A stretch of 64,000 bases of DNA from Cladosporium sp. IMV 00045 (Eukaryota > Ascomycota > Dothideomycetes > Cladosporiales > Cladosporiaceae), in assembly GCA_001931905.2 (NCBI GenBank), contig MSJI02000552.1:62001-126000 (forward strand), read 5' to 3'. A model generated the notes under the pieces. It was given only the letters and a program-made list of their open reading frames with translations, had not been told where the DNA came from and searched no databases. Below are positions 54,904 to 64,000 of the stretch, one piece after another. Numbering within the stretch: position 1 is the stretch's first letter; the number at the start of each line of letters is the position of its first letter. A program made the translations under genes and the position numbers.

Positions 54904-57900
54904 ATGGACGACTTGCCTGTCGACTACACAGATCATAATCTGCCCTTGGTTCTTCTCTCTGGACTGGACGATGCAAATCACACTGGTACTGGTGGAAATG
55001 GAGTGCCACGTCAAGAGAGCGGCACGAAGTTGGTGATTCAGTCTGCAGTGTGCGAGGGCGAAAAGGCACGCCACTTGCTCCAGCAGTTCGTCAAACGAGA
55101 TGGCGGTAATTCGGCATGGAACGCGGGCAACCTGCCCGGGCCGGTGGGATTCATGAATTATTGCATGAAAGCGATCGGTAGGGTAAGTCGGAGCTGATCC
55201 TGCTCATTTATTGGTTCACATAGACTGATCGTCAAAAGACCTATACTCTGCCACCTCGTAAAGCAGCACCGCTCGCGCAAGCAGCGACGGTCGACGACGC
55301 TGTCAACCGATCTCGAAGCCCCTCGAAAGTTAGCGAGTTGCACTCGCCACTATCGCCTCTCTCACCTGGCTCGCCAACTTTTCCGGACGGCGTCTTTACT
55401 CCGTTGTGGTTCGCGAAACACCAGCGTCAGATACCCGCAGCTTTTGTTGCATTCTTCGACATGAGAGCTGCTGATGGTCCGGCTGGTGATGACCAGCTAA
55501 AAGCCGATATCAACGCTGTGAGGTCGGCAATCAGTCGATCCGGATTCAAGACCCGTTTCGCCGCTGTTCTCTTGAGCGACGAAAGCATTCTGCATGCTGC
55601 TGAGCTTGAAGACCGTCTGGCAAGCATTCGCCGGGTTACAAATTTGGACTCAAAGACTTCTCTATTTTTCATGCCCCCAGTCTCCTCCCAGTCAGAGATG
55701 AGCGGCTTCGTGCATGGCGTGCTATCTGCACTGCAGCCATCGATCGTAGAATATTACCGGGACCTCACTAAGCATGCACGCCGTAAAAAGGCACGTGGCT
55801 CAATTCCCTCAGCTGCATCTATACCGGCCTCTCAATCGCTCTCGAATGTCGGATGGAATGTGCGGTACGAAACTAAGCAAGGCGCATTTGCCGAGTTCCG
55901 TCAGGAGATGGATGTTGCCGAGCGACATTACTCTCAAGCGATCGAAGACCTTTTCAACCCCGAGGGTATTTTTGAAACTACACCAAGCTGGTCGCCCCGT
56001 TGGAACGAGGCAAGACTCCTTGCTGATACGCTGGCCCTCCGTGTCATCCGATGCCAACTCTGGACCGGCTCGTCTATTGGTGCCTCCCAGTCGTGGTCCA
56101 ACTACCGTCTGCGGATGAAGGACCTGGTCGACCGTCGCGGGAAAGGATCGCAAACATACAGTTGGGATGCTTGGGAATCTCGATGGGCAAAAGTTATGGC
56201 AGAACTCACACGTCGCGCGGACTTGCCTGCCTTCCAAATCCAAGCAAAACAGCCGCTCGATGGGTCCAATGAACCTCCGCACCTGCGCACACATGCTCTT
56301 CCTGAGAAAGCGTTCTCGACAGCTGAGCGTCTGCCCCCTTTCAGCTTACTTCACCATGCTGGGTATTGGCTTCGACTTGCGTTGAACGGGACAAGATCGC
56401 GTTGGCAGCGAGCTCAAGCGATACCAGCTGAAGATAGATCATCACCGGATGGGTCACCAGCATCCGCCGTAGCCAAACGATCGGCGGCATACGACACATA
56501 TCTAGTTCTACCTCCCCACAAAGAATATCCTGACCAGGAAAAGGGTGGCATTGATCACATCGCCATCATTGGTCAACTGTCAGACTACGCTTCCCGGGAG
56601 TTCACCAGTAGGAAACAAACTCGCATGAGCGAACAGATGAAGCTTGACGTGGGCCGCGACTTTCTTCAAGCTGAGCGCTTCGATGAAGCTCTAGACCAGT
56701 TCGTGTCGCTTTGGAAAGACTGCACATGGCGAAATGACGGATGGCATGCGCTTTATGAGGAGCTTTTGCTCGAACTCTATCGGTGCGCCGAGAAGACAAG
56801 GAGTCACGAGTTGGCATTAACGACTACGTGGGAGCTTCTGGGCGCTGCGACCTTATCTCAACAAGGCAATGAGATCAGCATCGAGCGCTGTCTAGATGCA
56901 TTACCCGCCGATGCTGCTGCGGTTCAGGTACAATGCAAAGACCGAGAACGCCTGAGTCCAGTCTCACTGCAATTTGCGTTTGCGAACAAGCAAGGGTTCG
57001 TCGGCGAGCCCTTACAGTGCCAACTGACTCTTACTTCGAACGTGCAAACCAGCACCGAAAGTATTACCTTATCTAAGGTTGAGCTACTCATCGACAACAT
57101 TAAGAAGATTGAGATTTCGCACGAAAGCGATGAGCCTGCCAATACAGTCGCTGGACTTTCCCTCAAACCTTCTGACGAGCTACTTCAATCACACGCAAAT
57201 CTGACTGTGCGTTTAAAAGAGACCCGGATCTACAATTTCGAGTTGACATTCCGGGAGGCGCAGGCAGTAAGACTGCGGGAAGCCACCATCTCCCTTGTCA
57301 CTGAGAAGTTCAACTTGAACCACATCTTCCAAGACGAGCTGATTCTTCAGACGTCTGAATGGCAATCCGAATCGCATGGAGAATTGGTGCCGAGCTCCCT
57401 TTACCGCGAGGAATCGACGACTGTAGAGGTGCTACCAAAGCCGCCCAAGATGCAAGTGTCGCTGCATGGTCTCCATCAGCAGTTTTACGTTGGTGAACAG
57501 GTCAAGCTTCAGGTGGAGCTGATTAATGAAGAAGCGGACGTCGTGACAGGTTCTGTCACACAGAAAGTCATTGCACAGGACGACATTGTCCTCTCGTCCA
57601 AGTGGTCGCCGGTCGGAGAACCCCTGGACGACGACCGTGATTTGACACCGGAAGCCGCTGCCCAGCAAGACATCCATGACCTTCAACCATCGGCGGGAAC
57701 CAAGATTGACCTAGTCATTGATGCCCCAATGGAGCCTGTACCGCATACTCTGACAATCGATGTCGACTACACTCTAGCTTCGGAACCTGACACACCATTG
57801 AAGAAGTCTGTCGTGGTAGAACTCAGCTATGCCGCCCTGTTCGAAGCGAAGTTCAACTTCGGTCCACTCGTACACCCTGAACCATGGCCAAGCTACTTTG

Positions 57901-58652
57901 ACCCAGCCTTGCTATCATCAGAAGGAAATCTGTCATGTGGAATTCCACATCGCTGGAGACTGGGAAGTCAGATCACGTCCGTCGCTTCGGATGAGATCAC
58001 CGTCAAAAGCGCTGATATCGTGGTCGATCGTGTGACGAACGAAGCGGAGTTCAAGGTGCTCGAATCGAACGAGCAGGAAGACAAAGTTCTTGCACCGGAA
58101 GCGAAGCTCGACAGGTCTTTCCAGGTCTTGGTACAGAAAGTGTCGCTTGATGACCGCAGACCCACGATATTAGAACTCTCACTCGCAATCTCGTGGGTTC
58201 GCAAGGCGGACTCTACAGTCTGCACCACGAAAGTGCCAGTCCCACGCCTCAACATTCCCTCTTCAGAGCCAAGAGTACTCTGTGTCGCTGACGTTGCCCA
58301 AAGCGAAACCTCAGACGCGTCCCTCCATTACCATCTCGAAAACCCCTCGACGCATTTCCTCACCTTTGCCGTGACCATGGAGGCAAACGATGACTTCGCT
58401 TTCAGCGGGCCCAAGTACAGGACCATGAGTCTGGCACCTTTCAGTCGGCATCAGCTGACTTTCAACCTTCTCGTGCATGCGAGCCGCGATGAGACGGGCT
58501 TGGCTGGCGGACAGGGTCGTTGGATCTGGCCGGTCCTGCAAGTAGTGGACTCGTATTACCAGAAGACTCTACGAGTGCAAGCTGCCGGGCCTGGCGTTCG
58601 AGTTGATGCTCAGCGAGGTATTGGAGTCTGGGTCCCTGCGACGAAGATATGA
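54904..58652 (+). CDS. TRAPPC11: TRAPP complex subunit 11 (foie gras / gryzun family)
   Basis: Exons 54904-55182 and 55239-58652 (56 bp intron, GTAAGT...AAAAG) encode 1230 residues. The N-terminal part has PLVLLSGL and, after the splice, TPLWFAKHQRQIPAAFVAFFD; the foie-gras domain follows (about residues 250-600), with YYRDLTKHARRKKAR and RYETKQGAFAEFRQEMDVAERHY type segments split over it. The C-terminal half is beta-rich (gryzun region), ending RVDAQRGIGVWVPATKI. TRAPPC11 belongs to TRAPP III, the Rab1/Ypt1 exchange factor complex that controls ER-Golgi traffic and autophagy. Length agrees with fungal and animal relatives (1.1-1.3 thousand residues). No disruption seen. Confidence 0.9.
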
Positions 58653-58805
58653 TGCTGCTCAACGAAGCGAGCATCATTCACCAGAGACGAGAACCTATCA
58701 CGTGACGTCAACCTTCACTGCGGGTGGCAGCGCGGAATCTCCAGCGCGCTCTGCCCCGCACTCTCCACGACTTGCCCAAACACACCAGCAGCACGCACCC
58801 AAACG

Positions 58806-59574
58806 ATGGACTCCGAAGCACAACAGGCCAAGTATGCCATCCACCGAGCCTGCCGCGAAGGGCAGAGTGAGTGTTGTCAATCAATCGACACCCGTGAATC
58901 CGGACTAACACCCCCTTTCAGCCAAACTAGTCGAATCCCTCCTCAACGCCGACCCCAAACTCATCTCCCGCCGCGATGACGACGACCGCCTGCCTCTCCA
59001 CTGGGCCTCGAGCTACAACCACGTCGCCATCGTCGAGCTCCTCTCCGAGCGCAAGAACTTCGACGTCGACGCCCAAGACGGCGCGGGCTGGACCGCCCTC
59101 ATGATCGCCTCCAGCATCAAAGACAGCGACGCCCTGCTCGACCTCCTCCTGGCCAAACAAGCCGACGTCGCCGCAAAGACCAACGCCGGCCAGACCGCGC
59201 TGCACTTCACCGCCAGCAAAGCCAACCTTGACGCCGCGCGGAAGCTGCTCGCGCACAAGGCTTCCGCTCGCGTCAAGGATAAGCGAGGCCAGCTCCCCCT
59301 CCACCGCGCCGCGGCTGTGGGGAATGTACCGATTGTGAAGCTCATGCTGGAGAATAACAGTCCACTCAACGCGACGGATGTGGACGGTTGCACGGCTCTG
59401 CATCATGCCATTGCTGAGGGGCACGGGGATGCGGCTGTTGTGCTGCTCAAAGCGGGCGCGGAGCCGGATAAGAGGGATATTGACGGACGGTTGGCGATCG
59501 AGACGGCGCCGGATGCGAAGGTTAGGGATTACGTGCTGAAGTTTGCGGAGGAGGAGGGGATTGAGATGAGGTGA
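58806..59574 (+). CDS. NAS6: Gankyrin/Nas6-like ankyrin-repeat proteasome assembly chaperone
   Basis: Exons 58806-58866 and 58922-59574 (55 bp intron, GTGAGT...TCAG) give 237 residues, close to yeast Nas6 (228) and human PSMD10 (226). The start MDSEAQQAKYAIHRACREGQ is followed by six or seven ankyrin repeats, with consensus pieces such as DRLPLHWASSYNHVAIVELL, GWTALMIASS, GQTALHFTASKANLDAARKL, GQLPLHRAAAVGNVPIVKLM and GCTALHHAIAEGHGDAAVVL. Nas6/gankyrin binds the Rpt3 ATPase C-terminal domain during assembly of the proteasome regulatory particle. It begins only 153 bp after the TRAPPC11 stop. Another ankyrin protein of like size cannot be fully excluded. Confidence 0.82.
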
Positions 59575-60438
59575 GGTGGTGCGTTCGTGAGCGTGTGCGT
59601 GGTGACGGTTGAGGGGAGGCTGTTGTTGGGGTTTGCTCGAGCCAGTCGAGATTTGATTGAGACGATAAGAAGAAGAGAGAACAGTAATAACATCAAATAG
59701 TCATTCCTCCTACATCGAGTGAACATCTCGTCTCAGACTTTCTCATCCCACCCAGAGACGGATAGGCGCCAAACACTCATCCCAAGCAATCGTGCAGATT
59801 CATGTCTCATCCTTCCCGTTCCTGCGAAGCGCAGCCCTACCTACATGTAGCTACCAATCTCACGGGAGAAAAAAGCAAACGTCAGAAGATCAATGCGCTC
59901 TCGAGAAAGAAAAGTGGTGTAAGTTGGCTGAGTTCAGAAGGGGAGGTTATGCATCGACGTGAGGAGACATCGTGGCCAAGCAAGAGAACTCGTCATAGCA
60001 AAGAAGCACACCGTAAGCAAGCAAAACCCAACATGGCAATAGGACAAAGAAGAACGCTTAATGGCAAACGGCGGCGACGGTGACGATAGTGGTGAATGTC
60101 AATGAATAGTATCTCGAAACACAAAGTCTCATGACCAGACAACCCACGCCCGGTCCGAAGCCGCGCCATGCGAAAAGCCTCTTTCCCCTCTCTGCCTACC
60201 CTTTCCTGTTGTCCTCCCGCTTCTCACAAGAAAGCACAAGCATACAAGGCCGTCTTCTTTTCGTTTTCTTTTTCCTTCTTCTTTCTTTCCTCCCTTCCTG
60301 CTTATTGCCTCCGATTGACCTTTTTTTCCCGCCTCTTCTTTTAGTGAGAGCCGATTGCATTAACGCTCAGAACGGTTCGTATGCGAGACGCAGAAATCGA
60401 AAGAGAACAAAACGAAGACGGGAAAGACTGAAAAGAGA

Positions 60439-60439
<1 letters not shown>

Positions 60440-60487
<48 letters not shown>
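60440..60487. repeat. Poly(A) homopolymer, 48 bp
   Basis: An uninterrupted run of 48 A on the plus strand, preceded by a purine-rich stretch. No target-site duplication or retroelement coding remnant was recognised beside it. Confidence 0.95.
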
Positions 60488-60488
<1 letters not shown>

Positions 60489-60552
60489 GGCATGAATGCA
60501 AGTGTGAAATTCGCAACGACAGTAAAGAATTCCATAAACGAGACAAGAACCA

Positions 60553-60570
60553 TGATGATGATGATGATGA
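60553..60570. repeat. (GAT)n microsatellite
   Basis: Six GAT units in tandem (GATGATGATGATGATGAC) near the poly(A) tract. Confidence 0.85.
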
Positions 60571-60959
60571 CAATAATCTAAAGCTAATTACACACGAAGA
60601 TGCGGATGACGAGAGTCCCCAAAATGCCGAAACGGAATGCTGGTTTGTTTGGGCGACTTCTTTTGGTATTTGAGAAAACGAAAGAGACGGGGCAGAGAAA
60701 CAATGAGGGCGGCGACATGCCTGCTGTGGGGCGGCGGCGCGCGGTGGTGTAAATGTAGACGAGAGAGACGGTGGAAATGCGACGGGTGGCTGTAGTGAGA
60801 GTCGTTGATAGTCGGTGGGAATTGCGATGGGTGGAGTTCTGCTGGGGTGCGTGGATGGATGGATGGTGGGCGCGTGGATGCTGACAAGAACAGGCTGAGG
60901 AAGGAGAATCTGTATGTTGAACGGCACCCTCACAAGGGCATCGAAAACTCAACCCCCTC

Positions 60960-63764
60960 TCAACCTCTAGGCCCGCTCGCCTGAGCAGCATGGCCATGGC
61001 CGTGATCCAAATTCAACCAAGAGATGTCGTTGTTCATAGGCTTCTTGCCGGCCTCGGCCTCGTCGATCTCTTTAGGCCGGTTGGCGTAGTAAGTGCTGTT
61101 GACGCCGCGCGGGAACATGGTCACGGTGCTATCGCGATTGTCAGCCACGCGAGCGTCGCCCAGCGCGCCGGGCGGGCGCAGCTCGTTGTCCAATTCGGCG
61201 CCGCCGGTCGCGCTCTTCTGGTTGGCCGTCCAGGCGCCGTCGCCGCCGTCGATAGGGAAGACGGTGAGGGTGCTCGCGCGGTCGGGGCCTTGGTTCGCGC
61301 CGCCGCCGCTGCCGCCGCTACCGCCACCTCCACCTCCGCCGCCCATGAACCCAGCGCGGGGCGGGGCGAGGTCGTGACTCATGAGATTATCCTGCGCCAT
61401 CAATTCGTCCCGTGACATGTTGGCCGTCCATCGGTTGCCGGACTGCTGGGGGAAGACGGTCGCCGTGCTGGCTCTATCATGCACGGCGGCGGGTGGTGCG
61501 ATTGGCGGTGGGGAGTTGAGGAGCGGGCTGTCCTTACCAGCGTCGCGAGGGGAGGGAGATGCAGCAGGCCATTCTGAGCTGTTCTTTTGATCTTGGTTGA
61601 GCTTCAATTTGGGCGGGCGGGGAGTCGCGCCTGCGCCGGGGAAGAAACCGGAGCCTTGCGAGCGGGCAGCACGCGAGGGGAGGCGGCGTTCGTGAATGGA
61701 TGCCGTGTACACACTGCTGGCAGGCCTGTGGTCGTCTCCGTTGCTAAAGGGCGTCCAGGGCGAGTTGATAGACGACATGCCGTTGTAGTAGTCGCTGCTC
61801 ATGGTGCTGCGGTCGTACGAAGACACCGTGTTCGTGTCGGACAACGGCCGATCGCCATTCTCAATCTTGCCTTGATGCCCTGTGAGTGTGCTGCCGCGGC
61901 TGGCCAGGTCTTCTCTGGAGTCCGCGAAAGATGGCGAGTGGGAAATGACGTTGCTGAGTCGTTGGCCATCGACGGTCTTGCTGAAGTCGACATCGAGCGG
62001 AGGTACGAGGACCGATGAGGGTATCCGTGATTGATCCGTCGAAGCAGCGCGAGTTGAAGGCCATTGTGACACCGTCGAGTTCCTGTCGTTAGCATAAGCC
62101 GACGGCAAATGCTCATTGCCCTGAGGCTGGCTCGTAGAGAAATACTTTGACCAACCAGAAGTCCTCCTGTCGTCGGGTGAGGCGCCGAGGACTTGCAGTG
62201 ATGGGACAGCGTTACTCTTCTCATTGGGAGCCAGATGCTGATTCTTCTCCCCAATATTCATCATCTCCATGGGCTCACCACCGTTCCTGTCCTTAACAAG
62301 ACCCCTAGTGCTCTCAAAGCTGCCCTTTGGCGCCTGCGAGTTACGTTTGTTACCGAATTTCCCACCGATGATAGCGAGTGAGCTGTGCGAGCCTGGCGCG
62401 TTCTCAAAACGATTCCTAGGGGGAGCTCCCAGGTCCGTAGCCGATCCACCAGCCTCCTTCATGAAACTTGCTCCCCTATCGACAAAGCTGAGACGGGCCG
62501 CGTTAGGGTTGGTCTTCTCGTTGTCGCCTGCCTGGGCGTTTTCTCTCGCCTTCTTCGACTTCCGCCAGCGCACGTAAAGCAGCAAAATGATAGCAAGGGC
62601 GGCAATACCGCAAAGAGTGCCAAGAGTGATACCAAGCGTCCTCATACTCTTCTCATGCGCTGTCATGCCGCCACCACCACCTGCAGCCTCCGTGGTCGAA
62701 GCTTCAGGCTCGGCTGAGCTGGTCGATGATGGTGTGCTGTCTGATGTCGATGTGGGTTGTAAAGGTTCTTGGTTGTTTTGTTGCTTCTGGACTCCGAAGA
62801 AATCTCCAGCATCTACCCAAGAATTGTCATTCTGGTCGAACATCGCCACTGGCTCGTCCTCATTACCACCAGAAATCACAACCATGCCGTCCGAGCCGCG
62901 TGCGACAGAATAATCACTCCGTGATCCAGAAGGGGCATTGGTGCTGTTGTACTCGGGCCAGTCTTGGAGTGTGAGATCTCTCTTTTGCCTCCTGGAGGAA
63001 GTCTGCTGGCCAAGCACCTGACCGTTAGGCGCGGTCTCTCCTCCTGCGCCTAATAATACCGTCTGCGTGACCTTGTTGGGCGATGAGATCATGTCGTAAG
63101 TCTCGAGGACTTTGCTGCCGTCGTCGCCTTGAATGAGGGTGCCACGAACTCCAGGGTCCAGTGGTTCGGACAAGTTAGTGCCCAATTGCTGCCAACCGCT
63201 TTCACGGTCGAAAGTGTAAACGACTTCGTTGGTTGGCGATCCTCCTGCCATGACTGCCTTTCTCGGACCCCAAGGGAGAAGAACAGGTTGATTTGCCGGT
63301 GCGGCTGTGGAAGTGAAAGACTCGATGCCAAAGGGCTCAACTGCGCTGATCAGGAAGGTTTGTGAGGAGAGTTGTGATGGTGCTTCGGGTGTTGAGCCGG
63401 CGTATACCAGAATGGATTGCGGATCGCTCAAGTATGCAGCGCTGTGGTTCGTGCGTCCAGAAAGATCGAATCCAGGCGGTGATAATGACTCCCACGTCTT
63501 GTTCGCAAAGAAAAATCGTTGCAAGCCAGAGTACTCCTCGTCATCGGTCTCGCCTCCAATCACGTACAACGCAGGGTCGCCATTGGGAGCCGCCTGCACG
63601 CAAGCAGCTCCCCTCACGGAGGTTCCAGACTCCTCCTCTACCCATGTCGCGTTCTCCTTTAATTGTAATGATTGCAAGCCGGATGGCGAATAGACGTATA
63701 GTGTGTCGTCGTTGATGGCCGAGCAGTGACCCTCCAGGGCCCGCTCGGGCTCAGGGATGGACAT
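60960..63764 (-). CDS. Kelch-like ectodomain, single-pass membrane protein with long Ser-rich tail
   Basis: An open frame of 934 residues from the ATG at 63764. The first 340 residues are beta-propeller-like with kelch-type glycine pairs (LYVIGGETDD, RKAVMAGGSPTN, GMVVISGGNEDE) and N-glycosylation sequons. A Ser/Thr linker and GGGGG precede a single membrane helix, TLCGIAALAIILLLYVRWRK (near residues 375-395). The cytosolic tail of about 530 residues is Ser/Pro/Asn-rich with a glycine run (GGGGGGGGSGGSGGG) and a repeated motif (see repeat entry). An ectodomain without a signal peptide is odd: the body starts abruptly at an EGHCSAINDDTLYVYSPSG block, so a first exon carrying the signal may lie upstream (an acceptor-like CAG sits 12 bp before the ATG). 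Some databases label relatives as splicing factor CLF1, which the topology contradicts. Confidence 0.75.
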   Translation of the reverse strand: MSIPEPERALEGHCSAINDDTLYVYSPSGLQSLQLKENATWVEEESGTSVRGAACVQAAPNGDPALYVIGGETDDEEYSGLQRFFFANKTWESLSPPGFDLSGRTNHSAAYLSDPQSILVYAGSTPEAPSQLSSQTFLISAVEPFGIESFTSTAAPANQPVLLPWGPRKAVMAGGSPTNEVVYTFDRESGWQQLGTNLSEPLDPGVRGTLIQGDDGSKVLETYDMISSPNKVTQTVLLGAGGETAPNGQVLGQQTSSRRQKRDLTLQDWPEYNSTNAPSGSRSDYSVARGSDGMVVISGGNEDEPVAMFDQNDNSWVDAGDFFGVQKQQNNQEPLQPTSTSDSTPSSTSSAEPEASTTEAAGGGGGMTAHEKSMRTLGITLGTLCGIAALAIILLLYVRWRKSKKARENAQAGDNEKTNPNAARLSFVDRGASFMKEAGGSATDLGAPPRNRFENAPGSHSSLAIIGGKFGNKRNSQAPKGSFESTRGLVKDRNGGEPMEMMNIGEKNQHLAPNEKSNAVPSLQVLGASPDDRRTSGWSKYFSTSQPQGNEHLPSAYANDRNSTVSQWPSTRAASTDQSRIPSSVLVPPLDVDFSKTVDGQRLSNVISHSPSFADSREDLASRGSTLTGHQGKIENGDRPLSDTNTVSSYDRSTMSSDYYNGMSSINSPWTPFSNGDDHRPASSVYTASIHERRLPSRAARSQGSGFFPGAGATPRPPKLKLNQDQKNSSEWPAASPSPRDAGKDSPLLNSPPPIAPPAAVHDRASTATVFPQQSGNRWTANMSRDELMAQDNLMSHDLAPPRAGFMGGGGGGGGSGGSGGGANQGPDRASTLTVFPIDGGDGAWTANQKSATGGAELDNELRPPGALGDARVADNRDSTVTMFPRGVNSTYYANRPKEIDEAEAGKKPMNNDISWLNLDHGHGHAAQASGPRG
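61093..62100 (-). repeat. Repeated DRxSTxTxFP...[WY]xAN motif in the tail of the kelch-like protein
   Basis: Three copies in the cytosolic tail: DRASTATVFPQQSGNRWTAN, DRASTLTVFP followed by WTAN, and NRDSTVTMFP followed by YYAN; a looser fourth is NDRNSTVSQWP. Spacing between the FP and AN parts is nearly constant (about 7-9 residues). The copies are separated by different linkers, so they are not simple DNA duplications. Confidence 0.8.
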
Positions 63765-64000
63765 TGAAGGCGGCGCTGAGGCGGCCGTGTGCTCAGCGCC
63801 GGATGTATGGGTCCGTGGTGTCGGTGGGCGGGGTGGATACTACGAGTATTCACGAAAAGGTCGGCGCGGAAATCCTGACGGGCCTAAGTATGCATGCTCC
63901 GGGATGGTGTTGAGAGGTGTGCAAGCGAGTGTGAGTGATTTGGTCGAGGTGGGGTTGCGTGTGGGAAGGAGTGTTCAGGTCGAGCGCAGCTGCTTCAAAG
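63765..64000. other. Upstream region of the kelch-like gene
   Basis: Probably leader, possibly with a first exon; the in-frame sequence upstream of the ATG is open for about 25 codons to a TAG. No other gene seen. Confidence 0.4.

Larger units (their letters stand above)
59575..60959. other. Convergent spacer with a poly(A) tract and trinucleotide repeat
   Basis: Between two convergent genes. Contains a pyrimidine-rich stretch (about 60255-60305), 48 consecutive A, and a short GAT repeat. The 180-codon frame spanning the poly(A) is a low-complexity artefact. Confidence 0.6.

Noticed and set aside
60440..60487. Poly(A) as the tail of a LINE or processed gene
   Set aside because: No coding remnant or target-site duplication recognised; listed as a simple homopolymer.
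60131..60673. 180-codon frame with poly-Lys
   Set aside because: Created by reading through the 48-A tract; low complexity only.

Overview
The window comes from a filamentous ascomycete (Pezizomycotina; Dothideomycetes is my inference from protein flavour, not demonstrated). The evidence is genes split by 54-103 bp introns with GT...AG ends and CTAAC-type branch points, a HET-domain gene, a HeLo-like/NB-ARC/TPR gene, an ACS-family transporter pair, a rhodopsin-domain (SAT4-like) membrane protein, and a dispersed single 5S rRNA gene. Genes are on both strands with 0.1-2.7 kb spacers. No bacterial-type operon, CRISPR, tRNA or recognisable intact transposon was found. Most exon coordinates below were worked out by hand from splice signals and reading-frame continuity.

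Layout. 1-6.4 kb: end of an unrecognised gene, an ACS-type MFS transporter, a FAD oxidoreductase and a BAHD/AATase-like acyltransferase (possibly a small metabolic group). 7.8-9 kb: a broken GT34 glycosyltransferase. 9.9-19.6 kb: an aspartic-protease-like membrane protein lacking the first catalytic motif, a GT8-like Golgi transferase, a small unknown, a NAD(P)-binding atypical SDR, a DUF2252 kinase-fold protein and a DUF998 membrane protein. 20-30 kb: an accessory, partly decayed region with a 5S rRNA gene, a HET-domain gene, a disrupted NLR-like gene (frameshift plus two internal stops), a cytochrome P450 with a broken 5' part, and two orphan copies of a P450-exon-like repeat. 30-40.3 kb: a co-oriented minus-strand run of an amino-acid permease, a second ACS-type MFS transporter, S-adenosylhomocysteine hydrolase (interrupted by an assembly gap), a small I78-type protease inhibitor and an ammonium transporter. 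43-50.3 kb: a PAF-acetylhydrolase-like esterase, a DUF2293-like protein, a small conserved unknown and the rhodopsin-domain protein. 51-64 kb: housekeeping genes (a 774-aa conserved unknown, MOZART1, TRAPPC11, a gankyrin/Nas6-like ankyrin protein) and a large kelch-like single-pass membrane protein.

How the genes relate. There is no single pathway. Themes are nitrogen and small-molecule uptake (ammonium, amino acids, two ACS anion transporters; GATA motifs lie upstream of the ammonium transporter), Golgi glycosylation and traffic (GT34 relic, GT8, TRAPPC11), and fungal self/non-self recognition (HET plus the NLR relic). The most unusual stretch is 20-30 kb, where recognition genes, gene decay and repeated P450 exon pieces coincide.
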